A stretch of 57,673 nucleotides of DNA from Lachnospiraceae bacterium. Lineage in GTDB: Bacteria; Bacillota; Clostridia; Lachnospirales; Lachnospiraceae. Numbering within the stretch: the first letter of the stretch is position 1; each line of letters begins with the position of its first letter. The translations under genes were made by a program, and so were the position numbers. This document shows, in pieces, positions 1 to 7,415 of this stretch. Location: NCBI GenBank assembly GCA_017539565.1, contig JAFYCS010000104.1, forward strand, positions 1 through 57,673, read 5' to 3'. The notes below the pieces were generated by a model. It saw only the letters and a program-made list of their open reading frames with translations, had not been told where the DNA came from and searched no databases.

Positions 1-138
1 AGGCAGAGTTTCATCGTTGCCGTTCAGCGTGACGGCAGGATGACGATACCCAAGGGCGACCTTAAGTTAAAGGCAGGTGACCGCCTGGTGATCTACACGC
101 GGCAGTATGTGCCGGATGCGCGAAAAGGAGTGATATGA
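1..138 (+). CDS. C-terminal end of a TrkA-C (RCK_C) domain protein, truncated by the window edge
   Basis: The first 45 codons read in frame from base 1 to a TGA at 136-138. The peptide has the pattern of a TrkA-C/RCK_C domain end (IVAVQRDGRMTIPKGD, then LKAGDRLVIYT), the small ligand-binding domain that closes potassium-uptake and some anion-transport regulatory subunits in the cytoplasm. Only this tail is visible, so the parent protein (TrkA/KtrA-like, a cation/proton antiporter or a ClC-type channel) cannot be named. It overlaps the next start by four bases (ATGA), so the two genes are probably co-translated. Confidence 0.6.
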   Translation, partial: RQSFIVAVQRDGRMTIPKGDLKLKAGDRLVIYTRQYVPDARKGVI

Positions 139-314
139 TGAAGGGCAGTTGTGAGCAGTGCATGTATTACGAATACGATGAGGAGTTCGATGAATACGGC
201 TGCATTATGGAGCTTGACGAGGACGACGCATATCACGTGCTGAGCCGCGGCGCAAGTGAGTGCCCGTATTTCAAGGCGGGGGATGAGTATCAGGTGGTGA
301 AACATCAGATGTGA
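135..314 (+). CDS. Small Cys-containing acidic protein, DUF6472-like
   Basis: 59 residues starting at the ATG of an ATGA overlap with the upstream gene, with AAGGAG just ahead at 125-130. The protein has a CxxC near the start (SCEQCMYY), a third Cys in DEYGCIMELDEDD and a fourth in ECPYFKAGDEY, so four cysteines could hold a metal. The acidic tyrosine-rich pattern matches my memory of the small DUF6472 family found in Lachnospiraceae; function is unknown. The overlap suggests it belongs with the TrkA-C gene. Confidence 0.65.
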   Translation: MMKGSCEQCMYYEYDEEFDEYGCIMELDEDDAYHVLSRGASECPYFKAGDEYQVVKHQM

Positions 315-400
315 TCCTAAGGAGGGGCCCGGCGCAGCCGGAAAGATGCCTTAGGATATTCGCAAGGGGGGACCCACGAACGTGGGGAGATTCCTTGCGA
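314..400 (+). promoter_or_regulatory. Two tandem, sequence-related stem-loops upstream of galE
   Basis: Stem-loop 1 (314-357): outer 9-bp stem ATCCTAAGG/CCTTAGGAT, internal loop, inner stem CCGGC/GCCGG (329-333, 337-341). Stem-loop 2 (360-400): outer 8-bp stem TCGCAAGG/CCTTGCGA, inner stem CCCAC/GTGGG. Both internal loops carry a G-run on the 5' side and AGAT on the 3' side, although the stems differ in sequence, which is how a conserved RNA fold looks. No T-run follows, so these are not plain terminators. They lie 57 bases ahead of galE. I do not recognise the class. Confidence 0.45.
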
Positions 401-456
401 TGTACAGGCAGAGAATATGTGAATGAAGGATCTTATAAATAAGAGAGGAGAACAAT

Positions 457-1473
457 ATGTCAATCTTAGTAACCGGAGGAAGCGGATTTATCGGAAGCCA
501 TACCGTGGTGGAACTGCAGGAGGCGGGCTACGACGTCGTAGTCATTGATAATCTGGCCAATTCAACAGAGAAATCTTTAAAGCGTGTAGAGGAGATAACG
601 GGCAAGCCCGTGAAGTTCTACAAGCTGGACATAAGGGACAGGGATGGCCTCGAAGATCTCTTTAATAAGGAAAGTATCGACAGCTGCATCCATTTCGCAG
701 GCTTAAAGGCCGTTGGCGAATCCACGGAGAAGCCCTGGGAATACTACGAAAACAATATAAGCGGCACCCTTATCCTGGTGGACGTGATGAGAAAGCACGG
801 TGTGAAGAACATGATCTTCTCATCGTCATCCACGGTCTACGGTGATCCCGACAGCGTGCCTGTCACCGAGGATACTCCGAAGAAGTGGTGCACCAACCCC
901 TACGGCTCCACGAAGTCCATGCAGGAGACCATCTTTACCGATATCCAGAAAGCGGATCCCGAGTGGAACATCGTGCTGCTGCGCTATTTCAATCCCATCG
1001 GCGCGCATCCTTCGGGAAAGATCGGTGAGGATCCCAACGGCATTCCGCTGAACCTCCTGCCCTATATCACACAGGTGGCAGTGGGCAAGCGCCCCTATCT
1101 TAATGTATACGGCGACGATTATCCCACGCCGGACGGCACGGGTGTGCGTGACTACATTCATGTGGTAGACCTGGCGAAGGGGCACGTTAAGGCACTGGAG
1201 CGCATCAGGGACAAGTGCGGGCTGGCAGTCTACAACCTGGGTACCGGCAAGGGTTACAGCGTGCTGGAGATCGTAAAGAACTTTGAGGAGGCTTCAGGCG
1301 TAGAGATACCTTATAAGATCTGCCCCCGCCGCCCCGGCGATATTGCGGAGAATTACTCCGATCCTTCCAAGGCATTCCGCGAGATGGGCTGGAAGGCAGA
1401 GCGCGGTATCAGGGAAATGTGTGCGGATAGCTGGAACTGGCAGAAGAACAACCCCAACGGTTACAACGGCTGA
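457..1473 (+). CDS. galE: UDP-glucose 4-epimerase
   Basis: 338 residues, the usual GalE length. It interconverts UDP-glucose and UDP-galactose with bound NAD in the cytoplasm (Leloir pathway and supply of UDP-galactose to polysaccharides). The Rossmann motif GGSGFIG is at residues 7-13, the SSSST segment with the catalytic Ser/Thr near 122-126, and the YxxxK pair at Tyr149/Lys153. The C-terminal sugar-binding part (LGTGKGYSVLE, RRPGDIAENYSDP) is intact. The start has a good ribosome site (GAGAGGAG, 443-450). It stands alone, followed by a terminator and preceded by paired RNA stem-loops that may control it. Confidence 0.95.
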   Translation: MSILVTGGSGFIGSHTVVELQEAGYDVVVIDNLANSTEKSLKRVEEITGKPVKFYKLDIRDRDGLEDLFNKESIDSCIHFAGLKAVGESTEKPWEYYENNISGTLILVDVMRKHGVKNMIFSSSSTVYGDPDSVPVTEDTPKKWCTNPYGSTKSMQETIFTDIQKADPEWNIVLLRYFNPIGAHPSGKIGEDPNGIPLNLLPYITQVAVGKRPYLNVYGDDYPTPDGTGVRDYIHVVDLAKGHVKALERIRDKCGLAVYNLGTGKGYSVLEIVKNFEEASGVEIPYKICPRRPGDIAENYSDPSKAFREMGWKAERGIREMCADSWNWQKNNPNGYNG

Positions 1474-1507
1474 CGGACTTAAACGACACAAGATATAGTA
1501 ATAATGC

Positions 1508-1544
1508 GGGCTGCGGGCATCGGTGATCCTGCAGCCCTTTATTT
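1508..1544 (+). terminator. Rho-independent terminator after galE
   Basis: Stem GGGCTGC (1508-1514) with GCAGCCC (1531-1537), followed by TTTATTTT. It closes the galE transcript. Confidence 0.75.
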
Positions 1545-1714
1545 TACCCGCTTTTTCAAGGGGATGTGGAACGTAGAAAAAATAAACACAAAATATAGAA
1601 AAAAAGACTACCATTTTCAGAAAAATAGTGTATAATAAAACGCGTGGGTCATGTCGTGGGCAGGACACCATATGTTGATATTAGACCGGGCTTCATAATG
1701 AGGGAGTTAGTTTT

Positions 1715-2299
1715 GTGAGAAACAGGGGATATCGTTTCATTATCCGCGATCTGGGATTCGGACAGGGCTACATGGCTCTATGTGTAAATTCTACCTGGAT
1801 AAATGAACTTTTAAAGGAAAACGGGGTGGATCCCCGTGATTTCCGCCGGCTTTCCTGGGAGGACCTGTGGGAGATACAGAGCAGTGACAGGGCACGCTCC
1901 ATCATGGAAGAACTCAGGCCGTGCAACTTCTGGCAGATGTGTGATGCAGTGACCATGCTACATGCGAAATACGGCATACGCGGCCGCGTATACCGCGAGA
2001 GGTGGTTTAAGCGCTACCCGCTGCTGGTTGTGGAAGATGTATATGAGCTTTTATTGGAGGAAGGCTTCTCCAATAAAGAAGCATTAGAGATAACGGAGTT
2101 CTTTGAGGATCAGAACGGCAGCAGTGACAAACGTGAGCTGCGGGATTTTCTGGAACTCTACGATGTGCCGGAAGCTTTGAGCGAGGCCCTGCTGTGCTGC
2201 AGGAGGTTACCGCGCCGTGAGCAAATGATCAAGGAAGTGCTCCGCCACATATCCCGCGCGAACGCGCTGGTGCTGGAGCGTAGCAGGGAACTTGATTAG
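1715..2299 (+). CDS. Uncharacterised 194-aa helical protein, perhaps a PolC-like fragment
   Basis: GTG start chosen because AGGGAG (1701-1706) lies eight bases upstream. A TATAAT at 1631-1636 could be its -10 box. The protein is charged and helical with no signal peptide or membrane segment, so cytoplasmic. I do not recognise it with confidence. The order of motifs (FWQMCDAVTMLHAKYG near 69-84, VVEDVYELLLEEGF near 105-118, FLELYDVPEAL near 144-154, then CCRRLPRREQMIKEV) recalls the helical region of PolC-type DNA polymerase III alpha (SGLSHGT, DDIMIYL, HDVP, KAHAAAYV segments), but catalytic residues are absent. That link is inference only. It is a single-gene unit between two terminators. 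Confidence 0.55.
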   Translation: MRNRGYRFIIRDLGFGQGYMALCVNSTWINELLKENGVDPRDFRRLSWEDLWEIQSSDRARSIMEELRPCNFWQMCDAVTMLHAKYGIRGRVYRERWFKRYPLLVVEDVYELLLEEGFSNKEALEITEFFEDQNGSSDKRELRDFLELYDVPEALSEALLCCRRLPRREQMIKEVLRHISRANALVLERSRELD

Positions 2300-2303
2300 G
2301 GAG

Positions 2304-2346
2304 GATATAAAAGGGGACACCAATGCGGTGTCCTTTTTTATATCCC
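2304..2346. terminator. Bidirectional terminator
   Basis: Stem GGACACC (2315-2321) with GGTGTCC (2327-2333) flanked by A-rich and T-rich runs that extend the pairing (ATATAAAA / TTTTTTATAT). It ends the 1715 gene and, read from the other strand, could also stop transcripts coming from degV. Confidence 0.8.
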
Positions 2347-2355
2347 CCCTTTTTT

Positions 2356-2428
2356 GGTGCCAGGCACTTTGTACATGACAGCCAAGGTGCCAGGCACTTT
2401 GTACTTTAATGCACAAGTGCCTGGCACT
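2356..2428 (+). repeat. GTGCCAGGCAC-family repeat: two tandem units plus a partial inverted unit
   Basis: Forward units begin at 2356 and 2386 (period 30), each starting GGTGCCAGGCACTTTGTAC. An inverted partial unit (AGTGCCTGGCACT, 2416-2428) follows without spacer. The cluster lies between the 1715 gene terminator and the end of degV. Confidence 0.9.
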
Positions 2429-2463
2429 CCAGCTCACACTATCACAAATTTTAAGGAAGATAT

Positions 2464-3405
2464 CTATGCTAAACGAACGTCTGCTACGGGCTCCATGCGG
2501 TTATCACCCATAAAAAATATGGCGATGGTTCCGGGGCCGACGTGGGAGCCGGTACACAGGTCATAGTAACGTACGATTACGTCCATGACCGGCAGCTCTT
2601 TTTTGAACCTGGTGGCGATGTATTCCGCCTCCATGGGGGCGTCGCAGTGTGCGATGCCGATGATCTGTGTTGCAGGATTGACGATTCGGGACTTGGTCAT
2701 GTCCACAAGGTAGTCCAGCGCGCGTCTGCGGCTGCGGACTTTGTCATGGATGACGATCTTGCCTTCGTCGTTAGCCTTTAAGATAGGCTTGATGGAAAGG
2801 AGGTTGCCGATGAATGCTTCCGTAGCGGAGATGCGTCCCCCTTTCTTCAGATATTTAAGGTCGCCTACGGTGAAGACGTGGTTCATCTTAAGCTTCTTTC
2901 TTTCATAAAACTTTGCAGCCTCGTCAAGGGTTGCGCCCATCGCACGCAGACGCGAAAGCTTCAGGACCAGCAGACCTTCGCCCAGGGAAGCGGAGAGTGA
3001 ATCTACGCAGACGATGCGTCTGCCTTCATATTCTTCCATAAGATCTGTGGCGGCGATGCGTGCCGCCTGGATCGTGCCGCTGAGGCCGCTCGACATGCAA
3101 ACGAAGAGTATGTCGCGGCCTTCCTGTAATACGGGCTCGAAGAATTCCATAAAGCGTGCGGAGTTGATCAATGTGGTCCGGGTATCAGCGCCATCGCGCA
3201 TCGCTTCGTAGAAATCATGCCCTGCATCTGCTTCATCCCTCGACGGATCGTAGCAGGGGAATTCCTTTCCGTCCACCATGCTTATATAACTTATCATTTT
3301 TATGCGGTATTTATCCAGCAGGTCCTGGGTTAGGTTGCTGGCAGAATCCGTCATTATCTCATACGACATATCCTGTGCTCCGAATTCTATTATCTTATTA
3401 TTCAT
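2464..3405 (-). CDS. degV: DegV family fatty-acid-binding protein (FakB-like)
   Basis: About 313 residues, typical for DegV/FakB proteins, which bind a fatty acid and present it to FakA kinase for phospholipid synthesis. Recognisable segments are the N-terminal TDSASNL, the SSGLSGT loop near residue 106, GDLKYLKKGGRIS near 181, and the C-terminal TGSHVGPGTIAIFF. Two starts are possible: ATG at 3405 (GGGG seven bases ahead) and ATG at 3369 (CGGAG ahead), the latter matching the family's usual beginning MSYEIMTDS. No fakA gene is visible here. A well-formed promoter with a palindrome in its spacer lies upstream (3437-3465). Confidence 0.9.
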   Translation of the reverse strand: MNNKIIEFGAQDMSYEIMTDSASNLTQDLLDKYRIKMISYISMVDGKEFPCYDPSRDEADAGHDFYEAMRDGADTRTTLINSARFMEFFEPVLQEGRDILFVCMSSGLSGTIQAARIAATDLMEEYEGRRIVCVDSLSASLGEGLLVLKLSRLRAMGATLDEAAKFYERKKLKMNHVFTVGDLKYLKKGGRISATEAFIGNLLSIKPILKANDEGKIVIHDKVRSRRRALDYLVDMTKSRIVNPATQIIGIAHCDAPMEAEYIATRFKKELPVMDVIVRYYDLCTGSHVGPGTIAIFFMGDNRMEPVADVRLA

Positions 3406-3436
3406 TGTAGTTATCCCCCACTGCGATACGCATACA

Positions 3437-3465
3437 ATATAACATAGTATTCAATACTACGTCAA
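3437..3465 (-). promoter_or_regulatory. degV promoter with a palindromic operator in the spacer
   Basis: Minus-strand -35 TTGACG (3465-3460), 17-bp spacer, -10 TTATAT (3442-3437). The spacer is largely a perfect 15-bp palindrome, TAGTATTCAATACTA (3445-3459), with TAGTA half-sites five bases apart, as in the FapR consensus for fatty-acid regulons. FapR binding is inference. Confidence 0.6.
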
Positions 3466-3497
3466 GTGGTGCAAATGTGATTTTTGCGTGATTTTTT

Positions 3498-3568
3498 GGT
3501 GTCAGGCACTTTGTACAAAGCGCACAGGTGCCAGGTACTTTATACTTAAGTACAAAGTGCCTGGCACC
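3498..3568 (+). repeat. GTGCCAGGCAC-family repeat: one tandem unit plus a shortened palindrome
   Basis: Forward unit at 3498 (GGTGTCAGGCAC variant), second forward arm at 3527, inverted arm GTACAAAGTGCCTGGCACC at 3550-3568. The last two form a 42-bp palindrome, shorter than the 63-bp type. It lies between divergent degV and the 3655 gene. Confidence 0.9.
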
Positions 3569-3589
3569 AACCATTGTGGCCCCCCATGG

Positions 3590-3618
3590 TTGACATCCCC
3601 CACCATAATGCTATTATA
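3590..3618 (+). promoter_or_regulatory. Sigma-A promoter of the 3655 gene
   Basis: TTGACA (3590-3595), then TATTAT (3612-3617, spacer 16) or ATTATA (3613-3618, spacer 17). It begins 21 bp after the repeat cluster and about 40 bp before the ribosome site GGAGGGG. Confidence 0.65.
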
Positions 3619-3654
3619 TATAGAAATATACTACTCACATGGAGGGGAGAATAA

Positions 3655-4584
3655 ATGTCAACAAAACCTACATTGGTATTACTTGCAGCCGGAATGGGCA
3701 GCCGTTACGGCGGACTTAAGCAGATCGATCCCATAGATGACCAGGGACACAAGATCATCGATTTTTCAATCTATGATGCACTGCGTGCAGGCTTCGGCAA
3801 GGTAGTGTTCATTATCAAAAAAGCAATGCTGGAGGACTTTAAGGAGTGCATCGGCAATGCAGTGGCAAAAAAGACTGAAGTAGAGTATGTCTTCCAGGAG
3901 CAGGATGCGATCCCGGACTGGGTGAAGATCCCCGAAGGCCGTGTTAAGCCCTGGGGTACCGCGCACGCGATCCTCTGCTGCAAGGATGTGGTGAAGGAGC
4001 CCTTCGCAGTCATCAATTCCGACGATTACTACGGCGTCAGCGCATATACCACGCTGGTAAACTTCCTCAAGACCCCCGTAGCATCTGCAGACGGTCTTAT
4101 GCCTTTCTGCATGGTGGGCTATCAGTTAAAGAATACCCTGACTGAGCACGGCAGCGTGGCCAGAGGCTGTTGCCGCATGGACGATAACGAATACCTCACT
4201 CACATCGAGGAGCTGACCAAGATAGAGAAGACTGCCACCGGTGCACGCTACACCCAGGACGACGGCGCCAGCTGGACCGACATAGACATCAATACGCTGG
4301 TTTCCATGAACATGTGGGGCCTGCAGCCCGAGATATTCGGCGAGCTTGAGAAATCCATGGACCGTTTCTTTAAGGAAGAGATGGAGAAGAACCCGCTCAA
4401 GAGCGAGTGCTTTATCCCCATTGAGGTTGGCCGCATGGTCAACGAGAAAAAGGCCTCCGTTAAGGTCCTGTCTTCCGAAGATAAGTGGTTCGGTGTTACA
4501 TATAAGGAAGACAAGCCTTTCGTAATGGAGTCCATTCAGAAATTAAAGGAGCAGGGAGTTTATCCTGAAAAACTCTGGGATTAA
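3655..4584 (+). CDS. Sugar-phosphate nucleotidyltransferase
   Basis: 309 residues with the GT-A-type nucleotide-binding start LLAAGMGSRYGGLKQ (residues 9-23) and a metal-binding aspartate pair in the FAVINSDDYYG segment. The family (NTP_transferase, PF00483-like) joins a sugar-1-phosphate to a nucleoside triphosphate to make an activated sugar; the exact sugar cannot be told from sequence. It has no left-handed beta-helix domain of the GlgC type. The start has a strong ribosome site (GGAGGGG). It is a single-gene unit with its own promoter. Cytoplasmic. Confidence 0.8.
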   Translation: MSTKPTLVLLAAGMGSRYGGLKQIDPIDDQGHKIIDFSIYDALRAGFGKVVFIIKKAMLEDFKECIGNAVAKKTEVEYVFQEQDAIPDWVKIPEGRVKPWGTAHAILCCKDVVKEPFAVINSDDYYGVSAYTTLVNFLKTPVASADGLMPFCMVGYQLKNTLTEHGSVARGCCRMDDNEYLTHIEELTKIEKTATGARYTQDDGASWTDIDINTLVSMNMWGLQPEIFGELEKSMDRFFKEEMEKNPLKSECFIPIEVGRMVNEKKASVKVLSSEDKWFGVTYKEDKPFVMESIQKLKEQGVYPEKLWD

Positions 4585-4593
4585 CGGTGTACT

Positions 4594-4623
4594 TGTGCAC
4601 TTAAGTACAAAGTGCCTGGCACC
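4594..4623 (-). repeat. GTGCCAGGCAC-family repeat, single inverted unit abutting the queT stop
   Basis: One 30-nt unit in inverted orientation ending GTGCCTGGCACC at 4623. The very next base (4624) is the last base of the queT stop codon on the minus strand. Confidence 0.9.
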
Positions 4624-5136
4624 TTAGGCGGCGAAGAGCCGTTTGGAGTGCGGGCGTAAAGCCATATAGAGCAGTAGGCCCAGGATGCCGGCGGAGATGA
4701 CTTCGCCGATGCCTACGGTGAGCATAAGGAAGGGGATACCTTCGGTAGCGCCGTAGACCAGGGCCAGTACCCACGGTATTATAAGTGTATTTGAGAGGAT
4801 GGGCGGCAGCGGTGCCGTCCATTCTTTTACGCTTCGGTTCTTTACATAGCGGCCGATAAGGTATGTGCCGGCAGCACCGATAAGCGTAGCCAGACTGCCG
4901 AATACAACGTCCCAGGGGGCGCAGCCCGTCAGTATGTTGGCAAGTATGCAGCCCACGGTAAGCCCGGGAACTGCGGCATTTGTGAACAGCGGAAGAATGG
5001 TAAGAGCTTCCGACAGACGCACCTGGATCACTCCGCTGGCCATTCCGGCCAGGTTGGCTATCCAGGTGAGCACTACGTAAAGGGCAGCTATGATAGCCGC
5101 CTCTACCAGATAAGTAGTACGTTTCTTTTCTTTCAT
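4624..5136 (-). CDS. queT: Queuosine precursor transporter QueT
   Basis: 170-residue membrane protein with about five to six hydrophobic segments. It is the substrate-binding (S) component of an ECF-type importer for a queuosine precursor such as preQ1; the shared EcfA/EcfT parts are not in the window. The family motif VRLSEALTILP (around residues 39-49) is clear. The gene follows prs with a 60-bp gap that holds a likely preQ1-I riboswitch and the AAGGAG ribosome site. Its stop touches a dispersed repeat unit. Confidence 0.85.
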   Translation of the reverse strand: MKEKKRTTYLVEAAIIAALYVVLTWIANLAGMASGVIQVRLSEALTILPLFTNAAVPGLTVGCILANILTGCAPWDVVFGSLATLIGAAGTYLIGRYVKNRSVKEWTAPLPPILSNTLIIPWVLALVYGATEGIPFLMLTVGIGEVISAGILGLLLYMALRPHSKRLFAA

Positions 5137-5142
5137 TTTTTT

Positions 5143-5184
5143 CTCCTTAGTTTTGTTTAATGTGAGGATGGTTTCGAACTCACA
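5143..5184 (-). promoter_or_regulatory. Probable preQ1-I riboswitch controlling queT translation
   Basis: On the minus strand: stem TGTGAG (5184-5179) with CTCACA (5166-5161), loop beginning TTC and containing ACC, then an A-rich tail AAACAAAACTAAGGAG that runs into the ribosome site. Size, TTC loop, A-rich tail and CTAAGG end fit the preQ1-I class, and the gene behind it transports a queuosine precursor. Sequestration of AGGAG on ligand binding would repress translation. Confidence 0.7.
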
Positions 5185-5196
5185 GGGGATTTTGTT

Positions 5197-6393
5197 TCAG
5201 GCTTCCCCGGCCTGCTCCTTTTTATACCTTGTCAGCAGGTTCTGGATCCTCTCACTGGGATCTAACAGATCGCTGATAGAAGTATCGTGATTAAGTGTAT
5301 CGATGATATACGCGATGTATTTGCTCAGGTCGCAGCTGATGTACCATTCGCGCTTAAGCAGCTCGGGTGACTGGTAGATCAGGTTGGTGGTGAGCAGGCG
5401 GTCGATCAGGCCTGCCTCATACGCCTTGTCAAATGCCTCCAGTCCGCCGGAGAAGAGTCCGAAGGTGGAGAAGCAGAAGATGCGCGCAGCCTTTCTCTTT
5501 TTAAGTTCGCGTGCAACCTCCAGCATGCTCTCGCCGGAAGCTATCATATCATCGATGATGATCATGTCCTTGCCTTCCACATCCTGGCCCAGGAACTCAT
5601 GTGCCACGATGGGGTTGCGGCCGTTAACTACTTTTGAGTAATCGCGGCGCTTGTAGAACATACCTACATCCAGGCCCATGACGTTGGCCATGTAGATCGC
5701 ACGGCTCATCGCGCCTTCATCGGGGCTGATGACCATCATGTGCTGTGAATCTATCTGCAGATCCTTTACGTTGCGGCACAGAGCCTTTACGAACTGATAT
5801 GCCGGCTGCACGGTCTCAAAACCGCTCAAAGGAATAGCATTCTGTACGCGGGGGTCGTGAGCATCAAAGGTGATGATGTTCTCAACGCCCATGCTCACCA
5901 GCTCCTGAAGAGCGATAGCGCAGTCAAGTGATTCACGCGCGCTGCGCTTATGCTGGCGGCTCTCATAAAGGAAGGGCATGATGACGGTGATACGTCTTGC
6001 CTTTCCACCCAGGGCAGCGATGACACGCTTTAAGTCCTGGTAGTGGTCGTCGGGAGACATGCTCGCCGTACGGCCGAAGTGTGAGTAGGTCATGCTGTAG
6101 TTGCAGACATCTACCATTATATAGAGGTCATGGCCGCGGACCGATTCCAACATGATCGCCTTGGCCTCACCGGAACCGAAACGCGGAACCTCCGCTTTCA
6201 GTATGTAGCTGTCCCGCTTGTATCCGGTAAACGCCAGAGTATCCGCATGCTCATTTTCACGCTCCGTACGCCATTTTACCAGATAGTAGTCCACCTTTTC
6301 GCCCAGCTCGCGGCAGCTCTCCAGGGGTATGATACCCAGAGTTCCCACGGGGATGGTATCCAGGTTGCGTAGCTCATCTTTGATCGGTGACAT
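5197..6393 (-). CDS. prs: Ribose-phosphate pyrophosphokinase, long form
   Basis: 398 residues, longer than the roughly 315 of standard Prs, as in a Clostridia subgroup. It makes PRPP from ribose 5-phosphate and ATP for nucleotide, His and Trp synthesis. The PRPP-binding loop IIIDDMIASGESM (about residues 276-288) is present, as is an ITVIMPFLYESRQHKR segment matching the ATP-binding flexible-loop region of Prs. It starts 18 bases after the dnaC-like gene with GAGAGG ahead and is part of the minus-strand run murC-dnaD-dnaC-prs-queT. Confidence 0.9.
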   Translation of the reverse strand: MSPIKDELRNLDTIPVGTLGIIPLESCRELGEKVDYYLVKWRTERENEHADTLAFTGYKRDSYILKAEVPRFGSGEAKAIMLESVRGHDLYIMVDVCNYSMTYSHFGRTASMSPDDHYQDLKRVIAALGGKARRITVIMPFLYESRQHKRSARESLDCAIALQELVSMGVENIITFDAHDPRVQNAIPLSGFETVQPAYQFVKALCRNVKDLQIDSQHMMVISPDEGAMSRAIYMANVMGLDVGMFYKRRDYSKVVNGRNPIVAHEFLGQDVEGKDMIIIDDMIASGESMLEVARELKKRKAARIFCFSTFGLFSGGLEAFDKAYEAGLIDRLLTTNLIYQSPELLKREWYISCDLSKYIAYIIDTLNHDTSISDLLDPSERIQNLLTRYKKEQAGEA

Positions 6394-6411
6394 GTAAAGA
6401 ACCTCTCTTTC

Positions 6412-7407
6412 CTAATTTGCCTTATTGTTATATTCCCGTTCTATCTTTTTTTGTATCCTTATATCCCGGCCCGTCAGATGACAGATAAGGCTGTTATCTG
6501 CCAGACGCGAGAATATGCGGTCTGAATAGGTGCGCCTGATGGTATCCAGATCCAGGTTTGTTGATATGATCACCGGATTGGCACGCAGGGCGCGCTCGTT
6601 TAAAATAGTGAAGAGCTGGGTACGGGTGAACTCGTTCACCATTTCAGTCCCCAGATCATCGATTAGCAGAAGCTCACTGCCGTATATACGTTCATACAGG
6701 CTGTTCAGCTCGTCCTTCTCCTTATCATAGAAATGCGTCGATATGGATTGGAACAACTGCTGCGCACTAAAATATATTATTGAGCGGCCGCTGTCAAGCA
6801 ATTCTTTTGCAACACAGCAGGAAAGGAATGACTTTCCCGTGCCGACAGTACCGTAAAATATGAGGTTGCGGCAATCCGTACCAAATTCCGAAATAAATTT
6901 CCGGCAGGTCTTTACCGCCTCCGTAAAACGCCTTAAATCCTCATCCTGATAGTAATCATAGGAGAGGAGTGAGAAGTTGTTCCGCTCCAGAAGCTCGCGT
7001 ATCCGCGAAGCATCGTAGAGGGGCTCAAGCTCCAATTGCTTAAAACAGCTGCATTTCTCACCGTCAATAAAACCGGTGTCGCGGCATTTGGGGCAGCTGT
7101 AGATTGGATCCAGATAATCCCTGGCATAACCGTTTGCCTCAAGAAGCTTCTTCTTTTCCATTCGCATGTCAAGGATGTCTGAATGTAGCTTATCCATATA
7201 GGCCCTGCGTTCAGTCTCATCGGGCATGCGTATAAGGGCGCGGCTGCATTCCATGGATATATCTGCGATCTTATCCTCCAACGCCTTGTATGCCGGGAGC
7301 TTTTCGTAGACCTCTTCACGGCGCTGTGTGAGCAGGCGGTCGTTGTAGAGCCTCCGCTCATCGTATATGCGCTTTATCTTTTCATATTCGCTGTTTGTCA
7401 GTGCCAT
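6412..7407 (-). CDS. DnaC/DnaI-like helicase-loader ATPase
   Basis: 331 residues. N-terminal coiled region, a zinc-binding stretch (CPKCRDTGF ... CSC, about residues 99-120), then an AAA+ domain with Walker A FYGTVGTGKSF (about 184-194) and Walker B LLLIDDLGTE (about 251-260). This matches DnaC/DnaI proteins that load the replicative helicase. It begins eight bases after the dnaD stop with no strong ribosome site of its own, so it is probably translationally coupled to dnaD, its expected primosome partner. Confidence 0.9.
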   Translation of the reverse strand: MALTNSEYEKIKRIYDERRLYNDRLLTQRREEVYEKLPAYKALEDKIADISMECSRALIRMPDETERRAYMDKLHSDILDMRMEKKKLLEANGYARDYLDPIYSCPKCRDTGFIDGEKCSCFKQLELEPLYDASRIRELLERNNFSLLSYDYYQDEDLRRFTEAVKTCRKFISEFGTDCRNLIFYGTVGTGKSFLSCCVAKELLDSGRSIIYFSAQQLFQSISTHFYDKEKDELNSLYERIYGSELLLIDDLGTEMVNEFTRTQLFTILNERALRANPVIISTNLDLDTIRRTYSDRIFSRLADNSLICHLTGRDIRIQKKIEREYNNKAN

Positions 7408-7415
7408 TGCTTAAC

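Noticed and set aside
314-400. Guanidine-II (mini-ykkC) riboswitch
   Set aside because: It also has two hairpins, but the ACGR terminal loops are not present in both hairpins, and the gene behind is galE.
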